NCBI GenBank assembly: GCA_012845835.1
Contig: JABAKD010000011.1
Location: 1,056,501-1,120,500, forward strand
Length of the DNA: 64,000 bases
Source: Undaria pinnatifida
Taxonomy: Eukaryota; Sar; Phaeophyceae; Laminariales; Alariaceae
Reading direction: 5' to 3'
A program made the translations under genes and the position numbers. This document shows, one piece after another, positions 11,849-22,225 of the stretch (positions are counted from its first letter, which is position 1; the number at the start of each line of letters is the position of its first letter). Below the pieces are notes generated by a model, which was not told where the DNA came from, ran no database searches, and saw only the letters and a program-made list of their open reading frames with translations.

Positions 11849-13038
11849 ATGTCTGCTCCCATCCAGCGCTCCACGACACTGGCGGCTTCCATGCGTCAGC
11901 CAGACACCTCCTCTCCTCTTAGGTACGTGCATGGCCCGACACATTCGCTGATCAAAACCATGAGAGATATATCCGCAGCAAAATCATGAAAAAGTGAAAT
12001 TGGCGGGCTGGCGATGAATACGATATCACCGTGTCCGGAGCTATTAGGGCATTTTATACTGATGTTCATGAATAAACGGACATTATATTTCCGGACATGA
12101 TGGTAGATGGTGTGGGCCTCTTTTGAATCCGCAAATTGGCGCATCATCACGTGGAACACTGCTCCGGCTGGGTAACGGTACGAGCGTTAGGCTAGCGGCG
12201 TGTCAAACAGCCTCTGCCTACATTCTTCGGTCTTCGCTGAGTCCACCACCCCCCCATGTCCCTGGTCGGCACGCGATCAGCTGTGTGTATTCGCATGGAT
12301 TACCGTAGGCCTTTCGCGAGAAAATCGTATGTCTAAAATGATCTGTCGATTGCGGCATCAGCTGCACGAAGAACCCTGGGTGCTGGCGTCATTGGTAGGG
12401 AATGTATCCATCCGAACTGCGATGCCCGGAGCTTCACGACAAGCGCACAGCATGGTGATCGATACTCGTCTTCTCTCCTACACGCCCAATAAGATTGACC
12501 TCGTGACTCTTTTGGTATGTAGAATCGAGTGGGTCCCAAATTCCAATTCCTACGTATAATGATATTTTCTACTGGTACTATTTCATAGATTGCAAGTGTA
12601 TTTTCCTGCGTAAAACAGAAGTGCGCTGCTATAGTCTAAGCCTCTCCCCTCTTCTTTCTCCCTGCGCTGCTTTAGTCTAAGCCTCTCCCCTCTTCTCTCT
12701 CCCTGCGCTTTTTATTTGACCACAACGCAGGCAGGCAGGCCCGCCCTCCCACCGAAAATAAGACGGCGAATGGCTGCATGGTGGTGATTGTCGTCTGCTA
12801 CCGCCGTACCTATGTTCACGCCTGATAACATCGTCGTCGTCGTTCCTTTGGTATACTGGTATTGTATAGAGTCCCAACAGGGCTGGTAGTTTGTTCCAGA
12901 CACTTAACACCCTTGTTGCGCTCCTTCTGTTCGATCACATCCCAGGCCTTCCCACCGTAACGACGGCAAGAAGACGGTAAAAGGTAGCGGCGGCCGCACC
13001 GGCAGGAAGGGACGCGGATCTCAGACACAGTCGCTCAG
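11849..13038 (+). CDS. Two candidate 5' exons of the histone H2A gene
   Basis: Exon 11849-11922 starts at ATG (MSAPIQRSTTLAASMRQP...) and ends in phase 2 at a GTACGT donor. Exon 12946-13038 follows a CACATCCCAG acceptor and reads RPSHRNDGKKTVKGSGGR then TGRKGRGSQTQSLR, ending in phase 2 at GTAGGA. Phases fit each other. The Lys/Arg/Gly/Ser-rich tail ending SQTQSLR is what one expects just before the AGLQFPVGRI block of an H2A. Against this: that next exon was not found between 13039 and 20156, and a ~55-residue tail would be unusually long for H2A. The first exon could belong to something else. Upstream sequence from 11700 could be 5' UTR. Confidence 0.4.
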
Positions 13039-13250
13039 GTAGGAAATTAATTGTAGACGACGAATGTGCGCGTATATACGGCACGCAGGCGCTAGGCGCA
13101 GGCACGGCACGCGCGCTGACTCCTGTTGGGACGAGCTGGCTATGACATGGTATGATCGTCTTTTCCGGGTTCTTCCGGAAGCATCCTTGCAGACCAGGCA
13201 TGTCGTAGGGTATTCTGTCGTACCTGGTACACCGCCGCTGCTGTACGAGT

Positions 13251-13281
13251 ACGCTGCTGCTGCTGCTGCTGCTGCTGCAAG
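13251..13281 (+). repeat. (CTG)n microsatellite
   Basis: About nine CTG/GCTGCTG units, in the putative intron after 13038. A longer pure (CTG)n tract lies at 15751-15796. Confidence 0.85.
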
Positions 13282-13577
13282 GTCATATTATGCCAGGTAC
13301 AGTACTCACAAGACACGAGGCCAATATAATCTTAGTCTTGTGCTGCTGTAATCCTTCCTGCACACTCGAACGTACTGCTGTGTACCTGAGGCGTGTCTGA
13401 TGGGCACATGATGGATCACTTCCTTTTCGAAATGTTCATGTCACCATGGTACCCTGGTAGTGTTTTTAACTAGAAAGTAGTGTGGGGGTACGATCACGGG
13501 GAGGGGGGGGGGTTGGACTCGAAAATCCCCGACCCCTTCCGAAAGAGACTGCTACATTTTGCGGCTGCCTCCCCTCA

Positions 13578-13870
13578 CCGGTTATTCGACTTACAGGATT
13601 CATTTGATAAACGGATGCATTTCCTTCCACAGCTGTAAGATTTTGTCCCCTCAGAAACGGGTTTTATAGTTTCCGCGCACAGACTGCCTAACATCACCCT
13701 GTTGACCCTGATAGCTACACTGCTGTAGGTCTAAGGGTAGTCGCCGACCTATATCCTTAATGAGGACACACAACCCGTAATACGCGCGATCGGAGTATCA
13801 CACACAGCTTGCAAAGATGAGTTTCGACAAAATCTTCGATCTCACAGCTGGAGTGTATTTTCATTTTGTA
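13578..13870 (+). repeat. ~290 bp dispersed repeat, copy 2
   Basis: Close match to 11096-11410 in the same orientation. It has a shorter A/T tract in the middle and lacks the GTCAGCTGGATG insertion near the end. Also preceded by CCTCACCGGTTATTCGACTT, similar to the sequence before copy 1. Confidence 0.85.
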
Positions 13871-14327
13871 TAATAAATACCCAAGATGTCGGGAGACGAT
13901 GATATGTACTGACAGTTGTGTGTAGAATAAATGAACAAATATGGGGAGTACTCGTAGCCGGCTTTTATTCTCGAATGCTGTATTAATATTAACATGTTAG
14001 ATACTTATAATACGCTGTATTCGTATGATACTCCTCCCGATAGTAAATCGGGGGGGAGAAAAAACAAAATAAACCACCCACCATACATATGACAGAGCAG
14101 TTTTTAAGTGGAAACTACAGTAATGAATTTATAAAATATATACCAGGTATGATGTTAGACCTAGCTCAAAATTCCCCACCTAAAGTATAGATACCAACAC
14201 TTAGCATTATCGTGGACAAAAAAATAGGACCCTCCCAATAAAAAACTCACCCACATAGTATATTACAAGTACCACCAACGCAGCTTGCAAAGATGAGTAT
14301 TGACCCGAAATTCGTCGACGTCCTTAC

Positions 14328-15145
14328 GGCCCAGATTAGCGAGGAACTTGCCAAACCGAATTTCGATTTTTTTTTTATAGAGTTGAAATTAATTTGCATC
14401 TGATTGGTCAAAAAGTGAATCACCAAGCAGGCATTCTCAGAATTTTTACGAAAAATCAAATTCAACAAAGAAGTAGAGAAATACTTTCTCGGTCGAATTT
14501 ATTCGAAAATCGAAATTGAGTTCGGGGAGTTTGTCCACCTAGGCATGGCTTGTTCTGTGTAACCGAAGCCGGCCACGCGAATTGGTGCCATGTCGTCGGC
14601 TGATTGAGAGGCGAGAAGCCACCTTCGCGAGAGGTAGGACCACCGGAGCAGCCGCAGCGCGGCCTCTGAAGGTCCTTAGCACAGCGTAGACCGCCTGCGA
14701 CGCTTCGAAAACAATCGAGACCGCCGCAAACCCAGTTTTTCGTCGCCCTGCACATCGAAAGTTGCACGACCAACTACCGCATGATGACTTCGCTCAGAAG
14801 TTCGACCGCTATATCCCCGTCGCTGCTGCCCGTGTCGGGCGGCGGGGTGGCGCCAGCCCATCCAAGAGACGCCTAGAGCCATAGCCTCCAAGCCGCTGCC
14901 GGCCAAAAGAATCTGCGGCTAGCCGCGGCGCTCCGGGGATGACGCGAGCCATCGCTCGCCTCGGTCGTTGCCCACAGGTGTTCGTTGACCCTTTCGCGTT
15001 TTTTTAATTTTTTTATTTCCTAGAACGCACTACGCCGTTCCTTGATAAGAACCAAAGTTGATTTTTTCGTGTTTTTTTTTAATGAAATTTAGACGAAAAA
15101 AAAAATCGAATTACGATTTTCCGTGCTCTTCGTTAATCTGGGCCC
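14328..15145. mobile_element. Terminal-inverted-repeat element with GC-rich core
   Basis: The left end, GGCCCAGATTAGCGAGG, then a GAATTTCGATTTTTTT block, is mirrored at the right end by ...ATCGAATTACGATTTTCC and CGTTAATCTGGGCCC. The arms are AT-rich with long A/T runs, while the core (about 14520-14990) is clearly GC-rich and has no domain-bearing ORF. It may be a non-autonomous DNA transposon. Confidence 0.6.
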
Positions 15146-15748
15146 TTAACCCCTTTAGAGCCGCCGAACCCCTCCCTGTACTAAACCCAAGTAGATCTTG
15201 TCCCCAAAAACGGGTTTCCAATTGTGAAGGGGTTGACTTTTTTTACTAAGTATAAAGTACTTGTACTGGAGATAAGATAAATGTGAGATCGTCCGAAAAG
15301 GATTTTGATGAAAAGTCATACGAAGTATTTGCAAGCTGCGTGTGGTACTTCGATCACGCTGTGTCGTACGGGATGTGCATGCCCTCGTGATGGACGCAAG
15401 CCGGTACATCTCATGAGAAACGTAAATGACAGCCAGCAGCTGCCAACGTGCCTGCGTGGTCAACTAGGTGAAGTTTGTGCATTCTATCGCCGATCGCCCG
15501 AAAAAAAACCACGACCCGATCTCTGGTGGGGAAAAAATAACGGGCGTGAAAAAACAATCCACAATGTCAAGCGAAGGAAAGCGCGCGCTGTCAAAGGGTG
15601 CACGTATCATAGCATCATAGCATAGCATCATACCATAGGGCCGAGGGTTACGCCCTAAACAATATACGAGTAGCTTGGCATCCGTTGTGGCAGATCGAGG
15701 CCAATTTTCTATCAAGGGGTTACAGTAATGTCGTCCCCTGGCATCTTT

Positions 15749-15750
<2 letters not shown>

Positions 15751-15793
<43 letters not shown>

Positions 15794-15796
15794 AGC
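15751..15796 (+). repeat. (CTG)n microsatellite, ~15 units
   Basis: An uninterrupted CTG run, in the putative H2A intron, followed by a CAG acceptor-like end at 15795 and TTTGTCCGC. No coding support. Confidence 0.9.
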
Positions 15797-16399
15797 TGCT
15801 TTGTCCGCTTTCTATCCCGCCGCATACCGCCAGCCAGCAAACTTGTCGGGAGACGGCACGTTGACCCCTTGACAAACGGCAGATGTCCAATGATTTACCT
15901 TGAGTGACGCCAAACTACTAGGTTTTAGTATTAAACGATCGGTTTGACACCCTTGACGACTGGGCGTTTTTCCCTTGACTGACCGTCTCCCGACATACTT
16001 GCCGGCCAGTGGTGTAGGCTACGAGATATCGGTATCGTCGGAGATGCTTGTTGCGGGGCAAGGCTGCATTGTTCTGCTGTCGGCGTCGCAAGGCCAGCCA
16101 GTCCTTTCGCCTCCTTTTTTTTCTTTCTTTTTTCACCAAGATCAACTCTACTTTACTTCCCATTCCAAGCGGAAGAAGTGTCGACGAAACGTGACGATTT
16201 ACAGGCTTGCTGATCGGTCACGCGACGACGCAGGCGGCCAGGGTTGCTGAGTTCCAAGCTACAGCAGTAATAGTTCTCAAGATTCAAGATGATTCCGACA
16301 CGCGCCCCAACGTTGTGCTGGTCGTACTGCCGCGGACGCGCATCATAAGACCGCACGTGGCACGATTTTTGTCGCTATTTTGTAACTGGTATGATAGTA

Positions 16400-16560
16400 G
16401 GGGTTCCCCAGTGGGGCGGTGGTGTGCTGTAGAGAGCAATATGACCGCCTTATAGAGGGAAGCCGCCTTATTCATTCCCGATTATGAGTGCAATTTCCCA
16501 ATGGCGCCAAGGGATTTTGACCGCCTTGTAGAGGGATACCGCCATACTCAAGACCGCGTT
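16400..16560 (+). repeat. Dispersed repeat shared with 52680-52830
   Basis: Two internal half-units share ACCGCCTTATAGAGGGA / ACCGCCTTGTAGAGGGATA; the same arrangement recurs at 52680-52830 in an anoctamin intron (TAGAGAGCAATACGACCGCC, GCGATTTTGACCGCCTTGTA). Non-coding. Confidence 0.7.
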
Positions 16561-16574
16561 GTTGGGGGACCCCC

Positions 16575-16866
16575 TTTTTTTGCTCTTGTTTTCACACTTG
16601 TACTTTCCAGCTTCGGAACAAGCCATGGTCACAGGTGTAGTCCCTTCTCCCCCCCGGTTCTCGCCTTCAGTTTTCATCGCGCATCGGGTTCGGCAATCCC
16701 ACTGCTCGATTTTTCATCGAGTGTTGCTTACTCACGCCCCCGCGCTTTCCGCAAGTCAATTTGTGCACAAGAAAAAGTCCCCACGAAAGTATACGAGTAT
16801 GCACTCGGGTTGGCTCGAATTCACGAAACTGACCCATACCAGGCTCGAGGATAACCTGATACGCCA
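16575..16866 (-). mobile_element. tRNA-derived SINE, minus orientation
   Basis: Read on the - strand, it starts with an A-box-like TGGCGTATCAGG, has a B-box-like AATTCGAGCC about 40 bases later, then the common body, and ends in an A run (a T run on + at 16575). It closely matches the plus copy at 35491-35773 over its full length. Confidence 0.82.
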
Positions 16867-19289
16867 AATACACCCCTACTGCTGTACTCCAAGTCCCGGA
16901 AAGGCAGATGCTTATTAATAGGAGGGTCCTTCCTAACGAGCTCAAAATATCATGATTCCTGACAAGAAAAAACACGATTCCTGGCTTTTTGAAATGCTGG
17001 AATGTCACGTTGTCAAGAAAAATATCACGTGTTTTTGTTTCAGGAATCCTGGCAATCCATTTTTATGGAAATTGTCAAAACTATTCGAAGTCGGGACTCT
17101 TGATTCTTGACTCTTGACTCTTGGCAAACAAATGGCACGATTTGTGAAAATGTAACGACTTTTTACACGATTCCTCCTGACCTTTTTTTTGTTTCGTGTT
17201 CGTGAAAGAATGGCCCTTTATTGCCCTGTATATATACCTGTATACCTGATAACAGGCTACAGATACTGGTAGCGCACAGCACACCTCCTGTTAATTTTAG
17301 AACCGATTTTCTCCAGAACCTCAGGCAGATCATGATCTAAATCGTGATGCAGATTATCTAAAGCAGCTCCCGCATCTGCCGTTATAAGATATTACGCGGG
17401 ATCTGTATCTATCGAGTACAGATCCAACCCCTGGAACATGTGCTAGAACATACAGATCATACAGCTCCCACCGGGTAACATGAGCTAGACCATGTACACC
17501 ATACAGATCTTCCTTGTAGAATATCTACTACTGTAGATCATCAAGTAGGGATCGGTGATCTATCCGGAGTGTTAAAACCTGCGACCCACACACAATGAAA
17601 AGGGCGCCTTTGGGAAGGTATCGTCGAGAACGTTCCACGTGGAACGTTCCACAAACGCGTCACTTGGGCGTTTGCACTCTTCTCCCATGCGGGCACGAAA
17701 TACATGAGTTTGATGGGCTCAAGCGAATGTGAATTGGCTCCCCATAAAAGGTATGTCCCCAATCTCCGCCCCATGACGCGGGCCTCCTAAATATTCCAAG
17801 ACCGTTGGCGAAAAAAACAACTTTGAGACTTGTCCGATGGATATGTTTTCTTGCGTGCTTTTTTACGGTCGTATGGCAGTCTACACCTATACCTGCGGCG
17901 GTAGCAGCCGCTACCTGAACTGGGTTCACGCAGAGCTGTTGCCTCTCCACACATGCAGCAGTACATAGCAGCCGTTTACCTGTACTGGACGCTAACTGCT
18001 GACCCAGGCTGGACTTCTTTTTTCCGCTATCAATGAGCCCTATGCGCTACCAAGATGTGAAGGCGTTTCTACTGCTGGTGATCCAAAAATATTCCCCCAG
18101 TTTGTTGATTATGGGTCGATGGCTGATGTTACCTTTTTCGTGGTTATATTACCGATGCCGCAGTTGTGCTGTCCTTGATAAAGGGGACAGGGTGCAGCAT
18201 GCAACACTGTGTATTTTCGGTGAAAACGACCACCGAAAAATTCTTTTCCTGTCGATAGATTACGAAGGGAGCCAACAGGAATGCTTGCTGGGCTTGTTAC
18301 ACGAGTTACTTGAAGAAGGGTGCCTTCTACATTCGACATTCAACGCTAACTTCAGCATATCAATGGGTGCCCTCGCGCCTCGCGCCCGTCTTGTCCTTGA
18401 CTCCCAACGTTTGACCAATTATTTCACAGTCGGATCCGTCAGCCGAAAAATACCATTTTCCACTGAAGACCAAATCGGGCTTCTTACACAGTCGAAGAAA
18501 AAGCCTTTTCGACTCAAACTTTTTCGACTGAGCGACTCTTGCCGACTGGATGTACGAGTCGGTTTTTGCTCATTCAAAAACGTTCGAAACCCATTGGAAC
18601 GCTCACCACGATAACACACACGCCCACACCCATACCAGGTACCACGCAATATCCTACAACAGCGCCAACGTTGGCTTGGCTGCTATCGCTGCTGCTGGTT
18701 CTCGCCGCAAGTCGGCGTGGCGCATTCCTAGCTCAGCCCGCCAGCAGCGTGTATCCTACGTTGGAAGCAGCGCGCCGTATCGATGACGTTTTGCCAACAA
18801 CGGCTACGCTTGCTGTAGCTTTGGCGGCTTTCCGCTAAGCCCAACGCCACCAACCCGCTTGGACGAGGGTTCGTCACGCGAAGAACGCGTTGCTCGCGGA
18901 GAACGCACGAAGCACAGAGCTCCCAACCGACCCTCGACTGCCATTCAACAGTAGTCCCTACACCAACTGCCTCCAGAAAGAGCGCAAACCTATGAAATCG
19001 GCTCGACTGCCACTCGACTGACGATGAGTACAAGGCCCAGAAAAGTCCAGTCGGAAAAGGCCCTTTTCGACTCACGGATCCAACTGTATATGAAAGTTGG
19101 CCCAAGATTTCAATCCCGCCGTCATCCCGCGCTTATCGTGTTCCCAATCTTCCAATGCATTCTCTGTATCTCCGCTTTTTATCATGACCGATTATCAGGG
19201 CTGGCCTGACCTTCCCGGTATCTCGTGTGGCGAGGCAGCTCAAGCATGTGAGACCCCATGCCTCTCTGCGACTTTTGCGCAGTTGTGCG

Positions 19290-19510
19290 TACAGTAGTCG
19301 TCCCTCTATAGTGCCTGTACGCGCCAGCGAGAAATATCAGGGGTCCCTCTATAATGCCGGTATGCGCCAGCCGGAAATACTGGCAGTATATAGCGGCGAC
19401 CGGCACTAAACCGCATACTGCCACTACTTGTTGTTCCCATCTGTGCCAAGCGAGTTCATCGGCACTGTATGGGGTAACCGGCACTATAGAGGGACCTCTA
19501 CTATATCTCG
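19290..19510 (+). repeat. Dispersed repeat with GCGCCAGCCGGAAATACTGG units
   Basis: Units pairing TCCCTCTATAGTGCC with GCGCCAG...AATACTGGCA recur here two to three times, and a diverged relative lies at 25945-26165 (CCTATAGTGCCGCTATG, CAACCGGCACTGTATCGG). ORFs over the array are not supported. Confidence 0.6.
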
Positions 19511-20156
19511 ACGTATTAAAGGCCAGGTTTGGTCGAACTCCCAGCTGGGGTATATCATGTTATAGGGTGTCGGTGTAGGTAGACACGTAAATATCTGTAT
19601 GGATGCTTACACTTGGTCGAACTCCGTGCTGGGGTGTGTGCCATAGGGTGTCGGTGTCGGTATATGCGATTTTTGCAGCTACTCGGTGTGGCTCGGTGCG
19701 GGCATACCTGGTATCGTGTATCTCGAAGGCGTTCTGTCTCCCTTCCCCTGCAGTTGGAGGTTGGGGCAGGCTTGTAGCGGAGTGGTTGGCACATTTTTTT
19801 TTGGTCGTGACAACTGTTGTCGGTGTCACCGGTCTACTGCTGTTGCTGTCCATGTTGTTGGTGGTGGCGGTGGTGTTGTCGTGGTTATTGGTGGTGCTGT
19901 GTGCTTGCTGGCGGTGTTGTTTTTGGTGCTGTTTTGATCGTCGTTTTTTGTACCGTTTTTTTCGACGTCGCGTTGCCTCTTGACTCTTGGCGAGCTGTTG
20001 GTCATCAACAATCGTGAACGTGTGTGACACGCGGCGTAAACAGTTCCACTGCGCACGATGGCCTCTCGCTGTCAAGCTCACCCCCCCCCCCCCTCCTGTC
20101 GTTGGTGACCTTTCTCTGTCGAAACTGTTCGTCGCCCTTTTTTTGTCGCGCCGCAG

Positions 20157-21008
20157 ACGAAGCTCAGCAGCCGCGTCGGCAAGGGAAGCGCTGTTTACCT
20201 CGCTGCCATTCTCGAGGTGCGACTTGAGACTTTTTCGTAGCACCCTTGTGTGCGCGTGTTCTTCACATGATATCGTTCTTTCCACCCATCGACGTCGAGC
20301 ACATGCTGTACACGTGCCCGATTCTTCATATAGAGAAATAAGTTCTGCGGTCACAAGCTACAAGATAGAGATACACATGGAGATACACGTGCGCAGTACG
20401 TACGGCAGATGTAGTCGTATGCCCTGGTATGTCTTATGCCTGCCTATGCTCTCGCTTGAACCTTTCCTTTCCCCTTCAACGTACGGCAGGCAATGCGCGA
20501 CTGTTTACATCTGGCTTAGTTTTGTTGTGGCGCAACCAACACGGTCTGTCTACTGTATTTTTTGTTTCGTTCATTACGCAAACCGAGTTCCAGGAAGCGG
20601 GCGTGATGAGTCTAAATAATCATCAATCAAATGATGCGCTGCACTTGCTCATGTACTCACTTTGCACACCACCCCCTGCAGCGACCACCCCGACCTAAAT
20701 GACGAACCAATCTACCAACCTTCAACCCAACTAAACCGCCTCTCGCTCACCCCCCCACCCACCCACCCACCCACCCACCCACCCGACAGTACCTGTGCGC
20801 TGAGATTTTGGAGCTGGCCGGAAACGCGTGCCGCGACAACAAGAAGAAGCGCATCACGCCCCGCCACATCCAGCTGGCCATCCGCAACGACGAGGAGCTC
20901 AACAAGCTGCTGCAGGGCGTGACCATCGCCGAGGGAGGTGTGCTGCCCAACATCCACGCGGTCCTTCTTCCCAAAAAGCTCGCGAGGAAGGTGGAGGGGG
21001 GGGAGTAA
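20157..21008 (+). CDS. Histone H2A, last two exons (5' exons uncertain)
   Basis: Core nucleosomal histone, packaging DNA in the nucleus. Exon 20157-20216 follows a GCGCCGCAG acceptor and reads [20 protein letters not shown], the H2A alpha1-alpha2 region. Exon 20790-21008 follows a (CCAC)n-rich acceptor tract and gives [20 protein letters not shown], the [20 protein letters not shown] segment, and the docking-domain motif [15 protein letters not shown], ending KVEGGE with TAA at 21006. Phases match (0/0). The acidic-patch Glu residues (AEILE, NDEELN) are present. The C-tail is short with no SQ motif, so this is not an H2A.X-type end, and the sequence differs from H2[14 protein letters not shown] replaces the usual NYAERVGAGAP, so it is somewhat divergent. 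The L1 segment with GLQFPVGRI must lie upstream in an exon I could not find. Confidence 0.9.
20745..20784 (+). repeat. (CCAC/ACCC)n tract at the H2A 3' splice site
   Basis: About ten CCCA units run up to five bases before the CAG acceptor at 20787-20789, taking the place of an ordinary polypyrimidine tract. Confidence 0.8.
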
Positions 21009-21046
21009 GCATCGCTCGCGCGCACAGAGGGGAGGGGAGGGGGGGG

Positions 21047-21255
21047 GGTACTGTATAACACGCAAGATAACGCACTCCCCTGGGATGATGTTCGCAAGAT
21101 AACACACCCCGTTGGATTGAGTTTCGCCAGATAACACACCGGTGGGATGTGTTTTGCAGGATAAGGCGTCCCGTTGGGATGAATTATGCAAGATATGACA
21201 CGCCCTTTGGGATGAATTTCGCGAGATAGCACCCCCCCTCTGGGATGGATTCCCG
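21047..21255 (+). repeat. ~32 bp tandem repeat of GATAACACACCCCGTTGGGATG type
   Basis: Six or more units with a GCAAGATAACACAC block followed by CCGTTGGGATGAATT, 40 bases downstream of the H2A stop. The AAGATAACACACCC word is shared with the ends of the inverted-repeat elements at 10864-11092 and 42213-43653, suggesting common origin. Confidence 0.75.
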
Positions 21256-21724
21256 ACCCAATGTTTCTCAGGGGCACCCACAACGACAGTAGCCTTGGAA
21301 AAATCTCGTTGAGATGTTGCCATGCGCGCCACTGTTTGTTGTGCGTTTTGCCTTTGCACCCTCCGCGGTGTCGCGAAAATTGGCTTTGAAAGTCGCCAGG
21401 GGGGGGGGGGGGGGAGCAGGGTTCTTGCGTGTTGTATACTAGGCACCTACAGTACGGGTAGGAACGGCTGCTGCTGTCTCCTGATCCCATAAAAAAACGC
21501 CGTTTTTTTCGCGGTCACCGGGAGGGAAGTACGCCGCGAGGCTGCTGTTGTCTCCCTGATCGTGTGACAAAATAATGCCTTTTTTATGGGAGCACTGGGC
21601 GAACTCCGCCGCCATCAGCCAGCCTCCTCGAGGAGGTGTCATTTCGGGAATAGCTGTAGCGCTCTAGAATTGGGGAATCGCGATTTTTGGTTTTTGTTTT
21701 GCCTTTGTGCTTTTTTGTCTCCTA

Positions 21725-22225
21725 GGGAGCTGGGGAACGACGTTCGGTTTTAAACCGTTTTTTTTTTTCGTGGTAAGCTGGGGAACGATTTTTCTGGTTT
21801 AGTATGCCATGTGTTGCTTTTTTGGTGGGGAAATAACAAACCCAGATATGATGGCAAAAGTTTGATTGATACCATGTTTTTTTTTCGTGGGAAATTAACA
21901 GCGCAGATATGACGGGAAAGTTTAATCGTGCCATGTGTTTTTTTCGTGGGAATCAACAACGCGGACATGATGGCGAATTTGGTACCGTGCGTCTTCTTCG
22001 TAGCAAATTAGGAGCACGCAGATGATGGCAAGTTTGATACCGTGTGTTTTTTATTGTAGGGAATTGACAGCACAAATCTTATATGATGGCTAGCGTTTAC
22101 TTCGCCTGATGTACGGTTGTGCCGTGACACGAATTACCATCGCAGATGTAATGCCTGATTTTCGGTTTCGTATCAACGCAGATATGATGCCTGATTTTCG
22201 GTTTTGTGTCAACGCAGATAATGAA
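21725..22225 (+). repeat. ~60 bp degenerate tandem repeat
   Basis: Units contain TTTTTTTCGTGG, AATTAACAGCGCAGATATGA and TGGCAAAGTTTGAT in this order; about eight units with drift toward the right, where the unit becomes GCAGATATGATGCCTGATTT. Confidence 0.75.

Noticed and set aside
14487-14520. FLGRIYSKIE reading frame, tested as an H2A L1 segment
   Set aside because: It lies inside an inverted-repeat element, lacks a matching acceptor and only GRI agrees.
18003-18614. ORF 18033-18614 (193 codons), and an apparent acceptor at 18009 giving LDFFFPLSMSPMRY, tested as the missing H2A exon
   Set aside because: Only the FP pair and spacing resemble FPVGRI; the conserved Gly and Arg are missing and no donor in phase follows.
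19560-20354. 264-codon minus-strand ORF
   Set aside because: It overlaps the H2A exon at 20157 on the opposite strand; Lys/Gln/Thr-rich composition from repeats and no recognisable domain.
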